This document shows, one piece after another, positions 11,901-22,694 of a DNA stretch of 64,000 nucleotides. Position 1 is the stretch's first letter. Each line of letters starts with the position of its first letter. A model generated the notes under the pieces. The model was not told where the DNA came from. It saw only the letters and a program-made list of their open reading frames with translations, and did no database searches. The position numbers were made by a program, and so were the translations under genes. The stretch is from Agrypnia vestita (lineage: Eukaryota; Arthropoda; Insecta; Trichoptera; Phryganeidae): positions 62,001 to 126,000 of the forward strand of contig JADDOH010023673.1 of the NCBI GenBank assembly GCA_016648135.1, given 5' to 3'.

Positions 11901-12689
11901 GAAAAAGTAAAATGTCCATATTTTCTTTGAAAAATGAAAAAGTACAAGTCTATGATATTCATCCGAATTTTTAACGTGTAAACTAAAATACACCTCAAAA
12001 TTATTTCAATTTTTTTACTCTTTTTACAGACCAGTTTATTATTTCTCTTAATCAATTTTTATCTATCTGAGGACAAAATCCAGTAATTGTATTCTTAGAA
12101 CACACTAATAAAAATATTGATAATTCGTAATTTAGAGAGCAATCCCTGATGCATTAGATACAAAACCTTCAACAATTAAATATCATTTCAATACCAATCT
12201 CACAGTCGGCATAGTTACGATAATGGTTTATCCCATCACTCCAATCAAATGTAAGAATTCCTCGAGTAATCCGGTCGCTCACACTAATATATACACACAA
12301 GTAATACTAAACAAATTAAGGTGAGTCTTCAAATGCCAAGCAATGACGAAATGCATAATTCGAATCTTAAAAATAATTACGTACATAAGTTGCAAATACT
12401 GTCATGATCATTAAATTTAATAAGCTGATCAACTATCACAAATTATTACACGCTTCTTTCTCAAGCTTACGTACATTTGTAATCCAACATACTTTTTTTT
12501 CAATGTTTCGAATCATGTTTTCGAAATGTGAATGCCCTTAAAATTATTTTTACTAATTTTTACATTTTATTTACTAATTTTTAGTTAATTTCTCATAATT
12601 AATCATAAAGAAACTATAACTAAAAGACCCTTGTGATATTTATATAGTATAATTGCTTCAAATGATATTGCATGTAGTGTTCGTCTTGC
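8946..12689. other. long unassigned AT-rich stretch
   Basis: About 3.7 kb with no recognised gene or element. Two GC-richer patches stand out: 10835-11060 holds a 75-residue plus-strand open frame with no recognised motif, and 11260-11360 has 'ctcgccgcggatgtc' and 'gcgcggccgtacgcgc'. The rest is AT-rich with homopolymer and simple tracts. Confidence 0.3.
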
Positions 12690-12960
12690 CATTATCAAAA
12701 AACATTAGAGTTATCGTACAAAGAGCGAGATGTACAGATTGTTTTAAAAAAACGTATAGGCATAGTATTTAATCTGTAGAAATATTACACATTATTTATT
12801 ATTCGAGTCACTTAAAAAATAATTAACATAATATTTCTACAAGTTATGTAATCTATTTTGTATTTTAAAGTAATTTCTACATCTCACCACTTTTTCGCCG
12901 TTTTTTGATACTGGTCGTGGCCAGCTGTTTCCGCTATATGCCAAACTATTTATCGAAAGT
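12690..12960. repeat. interspersed repeat (MITE-like), copy 1
   Basis: Shares 'agcgaga(t/a)gta(c/t)(a/g)gattgttttaaa' and 'tgtagaaatatta(c/t)aca' with 60480-60790. The two ends are loosely inverted: 'gagcgagatgtacag' on the left against 'gtggtgagatgtagaa' read from the right. The ends suggest a decayed non-autonomous DNA element. Confidence 0.35.
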
Positions 12961-13156
12961 TTTGACGTTTTCGCTTAATATCTTATTGTTGTAATGAAAC
13001 TGTATGAAAAATTTTTATGAAAAAGTACCATTTCTGTATGAGCGCATATCGCAGATCTCAAGGTATGATGAAAGAACAGTGAACGCAGTAGAAATGCCAG
13101 GCGAAGCTTAATGAACGAGATATATTGTGGGACCCTTCACTAAATCTGTCCAGCAT

Positions 13157-13228
13157 TAATGTCTTACCCAGCATTTTAGATTATTTAAGACAACCTTCAA
13201 TTTTCCATATAATTTACGCACGTAATGA
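13157..13228 (+). repeat. 72-bp direct repeat, copy 1
   Basis: Nearly identical to 14580-14651, with about five differences. It includes 'acccagcattttagattatt' and 'aatttacgcacgtaatga'. The spacing between copies is about 1.42 kb. Copy 2 stops about 14 bases before the left end of the piggyBac element. Confidence 0.7.
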
Positions 13229-14579
13229 GTGAGATGATGCCGATTATGCGGCGAATATTAGAGGCAAAAAGAATAGGCGATGTTGGAATAACTGGCATGA
13301 TTACTGAAACCAGATATTGTCAAGTAAATCAGATATTGCAGGTATGAAAGTGAACGAGGCAAAGGTGATTTATCGAAATCGTCTCGTACCCATCCAGGGA
13401 AAATAAGGAATGGTAAAAATAGCCTATGAAAATTACAATAGGAAATGTAGCTTCAACTTGAGCACTGAGGAGTAACGTAAAAAGTTAGTAAATTAATAAA
13501 AATCTCAGCTTGTCCCCACAAAATATTTTTTATTTTATTTTAAGCACCTTTATAGTGGGTTAAATTTAACACTCGTTCTTTTGTCTTGGGAGACTGATTC
13601 GGCAGCATTTAAAATTGTATTCCCGCATCATAACCTCCATTTTACTAAACTACATTTTTACGCGTCACCGATATAACAGATATCTTGTGTAGATTGGAGG
13701 ATAATCTGAAATGACAGGTGTGCGCGTCTACAGACGCTATAACTCTAAAATCATGGGACGTAAAGATCTGAATATTTCGAGTCTTAATAGTAAAGCGTGA
13801 ATCTCAGTGCTATTTTTTCATTCTCATTCATTATTTTAAACAATATCGGTGTTGACAGCTATAACGGCAAGACGACTTGCTGACATACATATTTATTGTA
13901 TTTGTTTTGTCTCCCGACGAAAGTGTTAGAAATACTTTGAAGTATTTTTTTATTTTTATTTATTATTTGAAGTATCTGTGAAAACACCTGTCCTCACAAA
14001 CTTTCAACGTATTTAAGCATAACTTAAATAAGTATATGAAATTTTAAATGAATCGGATGATTACGGAGTATAAAAGAATAGGTAGCTATTTGCGAAATCG
14101 AGGTCACGCGCTATTTCATGTCCCAAAATGCAGAAAGGATATAATGAACAAGCACACCATAACGCGTAGTGTGCATTTCCTAAATGAACTGAGCGATCAT
14201 GTCGATGTATTCAATGATTTTTTTTACCATTTACCATTACCATTACCATTACCATGGAGGACCATTTAGGTACTCCAAGATATACTTGCATTGTAAATGG
14301 AGCGATCTGTAATGCAAAAATAAATAAAATAAAATATAAAAAATTAAATAAAAATAATTTTTAAAAAATATCCAAAAATAAAAAAATATTTTTAATGCAG
14401 TAACCAAGAAATACTTATTTAGAATGTACTGAATTATAGATTTTATGTATCCATTTCTTTCAAAATCACGTTTCCTACAAATTTGCAGGCTTTATTTATA
14501 ATATCTCGAATTCAGTATATTCTAAATTAATAATCGCCGTCTGCTTGCTTTCCATTTTAGTTCTATTTCAAAATTATAA
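13229..14579. other. unassigned stretch with a TTACCA microsatellite
   Basis: No gene recognised. About 4.5 copies of 'ttacca' lie at 14226-14254. A loose foldback lies near 14418-14442 and 14508-14532 ('tttagaatgtactgaatt' and its near complement). Confidence 0.35.
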
Positions 14580-14651
14580 TAATGTCCTACCCAGCATTTT
14601 AGATTATTTAACACAACCTTCAATTTTCTGTATAATTTACGCACGTAATGA
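14580..14651 (+). repeat. 72-bp direct repeat, copy 2
   Basis: See copy 1 at 13157-13228. Both copies end in 'cacgtaatga'. Confidence 0.7.
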
Positions 14652-14851
14652 TTATTATTACATCACCCGCCATTGGTGACGTCAATTTGACCTACACCAT
14701 TGGTGACCCCGGTCTCACGCACCAGGATTTACAATGGAAGATTTTTCAAAATATTTTATTTATTATTAATTTTTATTTTTAATTATATATTCTTTGACAA
14801 TAAAACAAAAATATTTCATCAATCACAGCACGTTTATTATATTTTTAATTA

Positions 14852-16135
14852 TTAGGTCCTTACATATGAAATTGGCGTTTAGTATGGGAGGAACATAAAG
14901 CCGATTTTTTTTATTATAATATATTTATTTAAACAAAGTATGTACCATTGCTATCTATGCACTTTTGCCATCTCATAGGTAGTTCATCGATCCCTTTACT
15001 TAAAAAACCATTCGGACGGGAATCGATAAAATCTTTGAAGGCGGTTTGGACTGCCCCATCGGAGTTGAATTTTTTCCTTTGCAAGAAGTTATCCAAATTT
15101 CGAAAAAAATGGTAATCTGTTGGGGCAAGGTCCGGAGAGTACGGTGGATGTCTTAGACATTCCAATTGAAGCTCCTCTAATTTGGTAGCCGTCTGTTGTG
15201 CAGTGTGTGGTCTAGCGTTATCATGAAGCAGCAGTGGCCTAGAGCGATTAACCAGCCTCGGTTGTTTAGCAGCTAGCTTTTCCATCATGGTTTGCAGTTG
15301 CTGACAATAGACATCTGCCGTAATCGTCTGGCCAGATTTAAGAAAGCTGTAGTGAACGACACCAGCACTAGTCCACCAAACGCTCACAAGTAACTTTTTT
15401 GGAGTCAATTTTCGCTTGGGGCATGGTTTGGCTGGTTCGGCAGGGTTCAGCCATTGCGATGAGCGCTTCCGATTATCGTACAGGATCCACTTTTCATCAC
15501 AGATAATGATTCGATTTAAAATCCCTTCATTATTGTGCCGGTTGAGTAATGCAACGCAGCAGTCAACGCGCATTTGTTGATTTGCTTCACTCAATTCGTG
15601 AGGTACCCACCTTTCAAGCTTTTTCACCTTACCAATTTGCTTCAAGTGGATTAAAACAGTTTTATCACTAACACCGCAGCCTGCAGCTAACTCGGATGTG
15701 GTTTGCGATGGATCCGCTTCCACAATAGCCTTCAATTCTTCATTATCAACTTTGGTCTCCGGCCGTCCACGGGGCTTGTTCTGCAGGTCGAAATTTCCAG
15801 AACGAAAACGTTGGAACCAAAAACGCACTGTGTTTTCTTTTGCGGCACCGTCGCCATACACATCATTAATCCTTCGAGCCGTTTCTGCAGCCTGGTGCTA
15901 CGGTGGAACTCGTACTCGTAAATAACGCGATATTTCAAGTTTTTCATTTTGTAAACTGAGTGACGCAAAGAAAATAACAATTGAGGAAAAAATAAATGAA
16001 TTATAATTTTCAAAACACAAATACATGAGTAAATAGCTGTATAAATTTGGATTTGGAATTCCTAACCAAAGAGAAGATATTTGAGATCAAATTTGCCAGT
16101 ACGGCAAAACGTGAATTTCATATGTAAGGACCTAA
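14852..16135 (-). mobile_element. mariner (cecropia-like), near full length
   Basis: 1284 bp, flanked by TA duplications (14850-14851 and 16136-16137). The terminal inverted repeats begin TTAGGTCCTTACATATGAAA on both ends, with small differences after about 28 bases. It contains one transposase gene on the minus strand. It sits in the 3' flank of the piggyBac transposase remnant, so it inserted into that element. A near-identical copy lies at 62395-63681. Confidence 0.95.
14929..15947 (-). pseudogene. mariner transposase with one frameshift
   Basis: Cut-and-paste transposase of the mariner branch of the Tc1/mariner superfamily. It would be about 339 residues from ATG at 15947 to the stop at 14929. 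The N-terminal helix-turn-helix half contains FWFQRFRSGNFDLQN. A WVPHEL linker follows. The catalytic triad is DD34D: Asp in CDEKW (about residue 151), Asp in LLHDNARPH (about 243) and Asp in APTDYHFF (about 278), with exactly 34 residues between the last two. All three are present. One base is missing near 15891 relative to the sister copy, which shifts the frame after about 20 residues. The remaining 310 codons are open. Overall resemblance is to the cecropia subfamily (Hsmar1-like), by eye. Confidence 0.93.
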
Positions 16136-16311
16136 TATTATAAAACAATTTCACTTAAAACATTAAAATTTACTAACTTTAAAAACATGACTTTTTTTAA
16201 ATATGAGAAAACACAAAAATCAATACTTTTTTTTAATTAGTTCAGTATTTTCAATTTTTGGACACAGAAATTACATAAAATAAACAAAAAGTGCATCCTT
16301 CCAACAAAAAA

Positions 16312-16790
16312 TTAACAAAAATTTGATCTGAAAAATGACTTTTCTTTAGTCAAACAGCTTCTGCAAGGAGGCACTACATGTTCAAGACACAAATATTTTT
16401 TGCACTTATAGCAAGTGTATTTGGTCTTTCTATCTTTTTCCATACACACTCATAGCACCGGCTATTTCTTGATGGACCAAACATCCCAGGTACCTCATCT
16501 ATCTTCAAAATTTCTGACAGTCTTTGTCTTATTGACAGTGGCAAGTTCAACTGCATTTGTCGTTCTCTTATGTGAGGTTCAATCAATTTCATAGCCACAT
16601 TCTTAATCAAGTGACGACGTTTAAGCTTTTACTTTTGGTTGTTAGCTGTATTACACTTTGTTTATGGTCCTGCCATTGAGCATAGCGTAAAAGACTGTCA
16701 TAGACCAGCGTCTTGCTGCTCGAGCACAATTGTAATTTGCACATAAACGATCTACGACATCGACGCCGCCCTTGGTGTCATTGTAGCTTT
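16312..16790 (-). pseudogene. piggyBac transposase C-terminal remnant
   Basis: Minus-strand reading from 16785 gives KGGVDVVDRLCANYNCARAA then RRWSMTVFYAMLN, matching the conserved late-core motif of piggyBac transposases (TKGGVDxxD...RRWPxxxFYxMLN). A stop follows. After a frame change, the segment at 16610-16374 contains LIEPHIRER and LPLSIRQRLSEIL. A further frame change yields the terminal cysteine-rich domain: RCYEC...CKKYLCLEH...CRSC, ending near 16312. At least one stop and two frame disruptions make it non-functional. The catalytic core upstream is missing. Confidence 0.8.
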
Positions 16791-16971
16791 AAATTATATG
16801 GTGATTTTGAGTTTCGGCATCATCGGATGACATTGATGGTCCGTCCTCATCATGTAAAAGAGACTCGAGACACTTTCGTATGACATGATGAAATAATGTT
16901 TGTAATTTGAAACGTGTACAGAATATTTTTGTGAAATATCGAATAAAACATGCAATAAACTTACATATCAT
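16791..16971 (-). pseudogene. probable piggyBac transposase N-terminal scrap
   Basis: A minus-strand tract reading CLESLLHDEDGPSMSSDDAE just upstream of the C-terminal remnant. piggyBac transposases usually start with an acidic, Ser/Asp-rich region of this kind. Its position suggests that the N-terminal region was joined directly to the C-terminal region by a large internal deletion. Composition and context are the only support. Confidence 0.4.
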
Positions 16972-17164
16972 AGAATAATGCTATAAAATAATAACAACAC
17001 TAAAAAAAGTAAGCAAAAAAATATATATAACCTTGACAAAATGCTAATAATCAATAATTCAATTAAGACTATTTTACTTACGTAATCGGTGACCCCGGTC
17101 TCACGGATTGGGTTGGCGCCAAAACTCCAGAACATGCATCCACTTCGACATCGCGAAGTGAAGT

Positions 17165-17606
17165 GACGGAGGTAGGGATGGGTAAAAAATATCGATATAT
17201 CATAATATCGATATTTTTTTTGAAAAATTTCGATATTTATCGTCGATATATTTTTTCGCGATATATCGAATATCGATATTTTTTTCTAGGATAACCGATA
17301 TTTTTTTTCATGGCGACTTTTTTACATTTTTTTTCTGACGACCTTTTTTGGGTATGTTTTTTCACTTTTTTTCCGGTGACCCTTTTTTGGTCATCGATAT
17401 TTTTTCTCGGATAATCGATATATTTTTTCCGGTGACCTTTTTTTTTGTTGGTCGCCAAAAGCTTATTCCCCTTACATTTTTGAAAAAATAATATCGATAA
17501 ATATCGATATATCGATATATTTTTCGCAATGTATCGATACTTTTTAAAAATATCGATTCGATATATATCGATATTTTTTTTTCATTTACCCATCCCTAGA
17601 CGGAGG
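17165..17606. mobile_element. hAT MITE rich in TATCGATA motifs, 8-bp target duplication
   Basis: The element is 17173-17598 (426 bp). It begins TAGGGATGGGTAAA and ends TTTACCCATCCCTA, a perfect 14-base terminal inverted repeat. It is flanked by a perfect 8-bp direct repeat GACGGAGG (17165-17172 and 17599-17606). The interior is full of 'atatcgatat' and 'tttttt(c/g)' runs and has no coding capacity. It lies inside the piggyBac element. A related unit occurs at 45864-46250. Confidence 0.88.
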
Positions 17607-17731
17607 GGTACGTGCAATGCGGCAGCTACTCGAAAACACGACAAAAATTAATGGCTGGGAAAAAGTTATTCGAATTTTTGAAAATACCCGGTCTCACAGA
17701 CATATACGTCACCATTGGCGGGTTAAATATT

Positions 17732-18217
17732 GACATGTACGATGTAATATTTATGGATTATTGTCACATCTTTTATTTTAATGAAGAGAATGGATCGCTT
17801 TTGGAGCGACGGCTCGAGGATGATGTGCTTTTCGAAGCAATGGTGGCCGTGGCGTAGTCAGTATGAAAGTCGAAATATTTTCCAATATTTACCGACAACC
17901 AGCCATATGAGTGCGCTCGGCTGGTATTCCGAAGAACGAGGGGCGGCGGGCTGCAGACCGACCGCCCCCATATCGCTTGTGTGTGAACTGTCCGGGGTCC
18001 CAGCCCGCTCAGAGTCTTGCTGACCTAATTTTGACTTATGATACATCAATCTATAGTCAAAAGACGCATTATAAAATATACTTTGTAATTGTTAAACAAA
18101 GATTTATGTAAATACTTTTAAACTATTTTTTATGGAATTTAATGTAAATGGCCGATTGCACTCGGCACATAACTTATAATAATTATGTTATTATTGCCTT
18201 GCCAGTCCCATAGACTG
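17732..18217. other. unassigned flank right of the piggyBac element
   Basis: No family recognised. A GC-richer patch (17790-18030) has overlapping open frames on both strands without recognisable motifs. Confidence 0.3.
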
Positions 18218-18742
18218 TGTTAAATTATCAGCAAGGTTTAGTATTGTATAAATTAACGTAATTTAAGTCCCAAAAGGACGATGAAACCATTTTTATGAAT
18301 TCAAATGTCGGAGCGAAGTGCTTTCTGCCGACCTCGGCGGCCGGACGGCCCGACTGATTAGTACCAAAAACCATCGAGAGATGGCGTTGGCGCCGAGATC
18401 GGTAAAACGAGCTTTGTGATTGGTGGATTATTCCACAAGGGCGATATGGAAGGTATATTGTATATATAAACGGTTTCATAACGGCGAGCTATTCAGTACT
18501 CCTGAAGTGTACTTTAAGATCGAACCACTTTCATAACTCTTTTGTTTATTCACCTACAACGACCCTGGTTGACTACTTGAACTCTCTTTTTGGATTTTCT
18601 TTGCCTTTTTAAGGCAAACTTCTACTACACCGATGTTTTTATTAGCATTCTTACGATTTGGCCATCTGACACCTTCGGTGCAGTTTTCGAGTTGAGGCAC
18701 GAGGAACCACACAATCCTTTTGCGTGTTACTTACGTGTTACA
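18218..18742 (+). mobile_element. possible solo LTR with TATA and initiator
   Basis: Bounded by TGTTA at the left and TTACA at the right, the usual LTR end pattern. It contains TATATAAA at 18463-18470 and TCAGT at 18493-18497, about 30 bases downstream, the core-promoter arrangement typical of insect LTR retrotransposons. A 'cctttttaaggc' palindrome lies at 18608-18619. No matching 5-bp target duplication is visible and no internal retroelement region adjoins it. A host promoter is the alternative. Confidence 0.35.
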
Positions 18743-18745
18743 GGA

Positions 18746-19170
18746 ATACTTATTCCTTAGAACCTGGCGGGTGATAATGATGATATTTTCCTCTCCCCTT
18801 TATCCCTCCCCCTCCCATTAATATATTTTCCATTCAAATCTGATCCAAATTTTACATACACATCTCTGGGATACGATGGGTAACACAAGTGAAATAGCCA
18901 CCCTCCCCTTTACATCGCCCCCTTACCTGATATATTTTCCAGGCAAATCTGTACCGATCTGATCCAAATTTTTCTTACTTTTTTTTGGGATTCGGTGGGT
19001 AAAATAAGTGAAATTCCCCATCTACTTTTACCTTTCCCCCTTCCTTTATATATTTTCCATGTATATCTGTACCGTTCTATCCAAAGATCCAAAGTTTTTA
19101 TACTTATTCTTTAAGAACCCGTCGGGTAACATGGGCGAGATTTTCACCCTTTTCACCTCTTTTCGAAAGT
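18746..19170 (+). repeat. family A minisatellite array, about 3 units
   Basis: Diverged units of the ~130-bp repeat, each with 'cggtgggtaa(c/a)at' followed by C-rich sequence, then 'atatattttccat', 'atctgtaccg' and 'tgatccaaattt'. Neither Helitron terminus is present. The right edge is cut by the mariner relic. Confidence 0.65.
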
Positions 19171-19202
19171 CGGTAATTCGACCGAACTCCAATTATATAT
19201 AT

Positions 19203-20277
19203 GTATAGAAGTATTGGCCATTGTTGTTGATGCACTTTTGTCATTTTCATAGAAGTTCGTTGTTGCCTTTGCTGTAGAAATCCTGGGGATGGGAATTGAT
19301 GAATTCTTTATAAGTGTTATTCACCGCCTAATTGGAGTAGAAATTATTCTCTCGTAAAAAGTTATCCAGATACCAAGAAAAATGGAAATCAGAAGATGCA
19401 AGGTCTGGCGAGTAAGGTAATTTTAAGACATCCCGTTGTGCAGTGTGTGGACGAGCATTTGTGCAAAGTGGAGAAGTAGGGCAATTGACAAATCTCGGTT
19501 GTTTGATAATTTCATCATCATTTTCAATTCTTGACAGTACACCTCTGCAATAATTGTTGTGCCAGATCTCAAGAAGCTGTAATAAATAATGCCGGCACCA
19601 TACAGTCACAAGACATACTTTTGACCCAATTTGCGTTTGGGACATTGTTGGGTTGCCTCGCCCGGGTCCAACTATTGCGACAAACGTATCCGATTATCAT
19701 TCCGGATCCACTTTTCACCACAAGTAACAATCCGATTCAGAATTCCCTCATATGTGTGCCGACTCAATAAAGTAAGGCAAGCCTCGACGCGAGTTTGCTG
19801 TTCCCCTATAGTAAGTTCAAACGGTACCCACTATGCAGGTTTCTATATTTTTCCAATTTGACATCATTTCAATCGAATCAACATAATTTTATCACTTAAG
19901 TTGAAAATATGCTTTCACTGTAGCACATAGTATCGACTGTAGTCTCGGGTCGTCCATGGGTCTCATTGTTGAGGTCGAAATTTTCAGAACGAAAGCAATC
20001 AAACCAAAAACGCACCATGCGTTCATTTGCTTTAGGTACCTATTCCATGTACGTCGTAGATATTTCTTGCCGTCTGTGTAGCATTAGTGTCACGACAGAA
20101 CTCAGAATATTCGAAAATAACGCGAATTTTCATTTTCTCTGTGATCCCAGACACAGCGATATCAAAACAAAAACAAACTGAGGAAAAAGGAGCGAAAACG
20201 ATAAAAAGTCGAATGCAAGATTCGAGTTTCAAACTAGTCAGTATTAGAAAACGGCAATTTCATAGGTAATAACCTAA
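19203..20277 (-). mobile_element. old mariner relic
   Basis: Minus-strand homology to the mariner at 14852 runs along its whole length but with many substitutions and indels. Recognisable pieces include NARPHTAQ, PYSPDLASSDFHFSWYLDNF and, near 19980, the N-terminal FRSENFDL-type segment. The right terminus 'aatttcataggtaataacctaa' is a mutated form of the mariner terminal repeat. The left terminal repeat is not identifiable. Sequence between the second and third catalytic Asp is partly deleted. Much older than the copies at 14852 and 62395. Confidence 0.8.
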
Positions 20278-20411
20278 CAGTAGGTAGGTACAAGGCTTTA
20301 AATTTATTTTTTTAATGATGCAGATTTGACTATAAGACCTATTATAAATTGAATAAGATAATTAATATAATTTATTCAAGAAAATGGCTGTCTAAAGCTC
20401 ACAGTTTTATA

Positions 20412-21434
20412 TTGAGGAGTAGGCTGCAATAGGGGCAATAAAGCCAAATTGCCTCTTTTCCGGAGAGTCATTTTTTTAATTCCCTGAACCTATAAAAGAT
20501 GGCAGCAGAAACACATGTAAGATACCTGCAATACTGATCGAGATACAGACTTTGCTAGAAGATGGAAATAATCCCTTTTCTTGCATACCTACATAGGTTA
20601 TTTCCGCGAGTATTTATGCGAGTGCGAGTGCTCGTGCAAAAAAGTCATTCGCGAGCAGTTGTGACGATGAGAGTTCATCCAGTTTTGCTGAATTACTTTA
20701 AGAAGAAAAAACTTAATGTGTGTAGGTATGTAAAATGACAGTTTTTTAATATTTGTGGACTCGCAATAGATACACGGAAAAATAGGAGAAATGAAGAGAA
20801 GTCTTACAAATTTGTAGCTGGCAGCAAAATACAGCGTAAAATATTAAAGACTATCACAAATTATTGTTGTAAGAAGACGATGCGTTATCATAAATTTGGC
20901 TTCGAGGCTCGACGAAAAGTTTTTACTGAGTTTTGGGGTCTTTGAAATAAAATTTTACAGGATGTTTTTATATCTTGTTTGCTTTTTAATACGTTAAAAA
21001 GAAGTGGGACTACTTCTAAATATAATTATCCTAAAAATATCAGCTGATATTAGGCAGCCAAGTAGAAATTACTTTTAGTATATTTTCCTATCATTAGTAC
21101 AAATTTCAGAACAGAGGGTGAGAACTATACAAGCCAAAATAGAGAAAAGAAATCGCATCCAAGATGAACGTGGTAAATACTTAATTTTTTTATATCTGAA
21201 CATATTAAATAATTATTCGTCGAATAATAATATTTTATGATACCAAACTTATTCCCTGCGCGCACATTGACGTAAAATTCTCGTATTTAAACATTATAAA
21301 AACAAATAAATAAGGCAAATAAAAAATGTTGAAGTATATAAGCGTTGCAAATAAACTTGGCATTAACTTAATAAACGCCCGTAACTTTTTATGAAATTTT
21401 TGCGAAATTGTCCTTATCGCAGCCTACTCCTCAA
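20412..21434. mobile_element. unclassified DNA element with 27-bp inverted ends
   Basis: The left end TTGAGGAGTAGGCTGCAATA and the right end read inward TTGAGGAGTAGGCTGCGATA agree over about 27 bases with three mismatches. The internal 970 bases have no recognisable coding region. The right half (20880-21410) is AT-rich. No convincing target duplication: the left flank is 'ttttata' and the right is 'gtgtgcc'. Probably a non-autonomous DNA transposon of unknown family. Confidence 0.55.
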
Positions 21435-21611
21435 GTGTGCCACAAACTATGTTTTGACTAATGATAACATTGTAACTGTCTAACAGGTATTCATAAATTT
21501 ACTGAAAATAATGGTTTACTTTTATTGCACTTGAAAGTAATGTTTATCTTCAATTTACGCAAACTGTGGACGCTAAAAAAACTAACCTATAAAAACCAAG
21601 TTTTTATTATA

Positions 21612-22096
21612 CTCCCTTTCTCATTTGTATTGTTTCAAATTTGATATTGTTGTATGTATGATATCAACATATTCCTCTTGCTTTAAGTTCATGTGGAAAA
21701 TCTATTCCATGTATATTATTATCCTTAAAATTTATAGAATATTGAAAACGTAATAATTATTGGTTTAGGGGGGCACGGCGTCGGCGAAACTCTTTGATCG
21801 GACTCATGCCTCGAGTATTAGTTGAAACGGGTTTCGCGCCTTCTCCACGCGTCGGGCTCCTTTCTCACTTGTATGGTTTCCAATTTGAAAAAACCGTTAA
21901 AATTTCGGAAAATCCAAAATTATACTATAATTAAATTTTTTTAAACGAAAATTTCTGAGATAATTTTTATCGTCGCCGTGACTCTACCTGCAATATTGCA
22001 GCTTGATTGGATCACGGGAAAAGGGTTAAAAATCGATCCAAAGTTTTTTCGGCGGATAAGTAGACAAGCAGACGCTACGAGTTAAAAGAAAGGGAG
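21612..22096. mobile_element. TA-flanked MITE (Tc1/mariner-type)
   Basis: Inverted ends CTCCCTTTCT / AGAAAGGGAG are flanked by TA on both sides (21610-21611 and 22097-22098), inside a symmetrical 'tttttatta...taataaaaa' context. An internal direct repeat of the left end, 'ctcctttctcacttgtatgg', occurs at 21857. 485 bp with no coding capacity. Short terminal repeats make the family assignment tentative. Confidence 0.5.
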
Positions 22097-22667
22097 TAAT
22101 AAAAATGAAATACTTTAAGTCGTTTCATGCCAATATATTTTTCGAAATTTAAATATCAAATTGCGTTATAGCTTTTATTTTTTATCTTGAATATTATTAT
22201 GTTATGCAGCTGTAATGTTCGTAAATCGTGAACCAATCAATTCAAATATATCGTTGGAGATTGAACGCCGAGTTGATTCCTTATTAAGGCACACCTGCAG
22301 AAATCAATTTCAAATCAAATTGCTTTCTAAGTAATCTAGCGGTAGTTTCGTGGCCAATTTTGACCGTTTCGCAGCCATGGCTGATTTTTCGTAAAACTTA
22401 TTTTTCAATGTTGAGAATATAACTCATTACCTACTAAAAAAAGTTAATTGGTCAACCACAAAACAATCTAATTTAATCAATGAGTCAATGCAATGAATAA
22501 AAATATACAATTTAAATTTTTACATAATGTAAAGAAGGAGCACTATAATAATTATTAAAATCAAGAGGTACGAAAGGTTAGCTTGCCACCGGCAATTTAT
22601 TGTCAATAGATTCGATAAGAAGAGATAGAATTAATAATAATTATTACTAGTCTATATTGTAATTGTC

Positions 22668-22694
22668 CTGAAGAAGGTTGAGTCCAACCGAAAC
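22668..22694 (+). ncRNA. hammerhead-like motif (CTGAAGA variant)
   Basis: CTGAAGA (22668-22674), one base, a 5-bp stem GGTTG/CAACC with an 'agtc' loop, then GAAAC (22690-22694). Position 7 of the hammerhead core is variable, so A is allowed. Flanks were not matched to any other copy. Likely a Penelope-type 3' end. Confidence 0.45.

Larger units (their letters stand above)
14666..17731 (-). mobile_element. decayed piggyBac-like element with two nested insertions
   Basis: The termini are inverted: the left end starts CCCGCCATTGGTGACGTCAA at 14666, and the right end read inward starts CCCGCCAATGGTGACGTATA at 17727. The right end abuts TTAA (17728-17731), the piggyBac target site. The left flank reads 'atca', so the duplication is not intact there. 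'ggtgaccccggtctcac'-type subterminal repeats occur at 14701, 17090 and, inverted and partial, near 17688. Inside are a transposase remnant (minus strand, 16312-16971), a mariner (14852-16135) and a hAT MITE (17173-17598). Without these insertions the element is about 1.35 kb, so it was already internally deleted. Confidence 0.75.

Noticed and set aside
17237..17458. Lys-rich 73-codon frame
   Set aside because: Antisense translation of the TATCGATA-rich hAT MITE.
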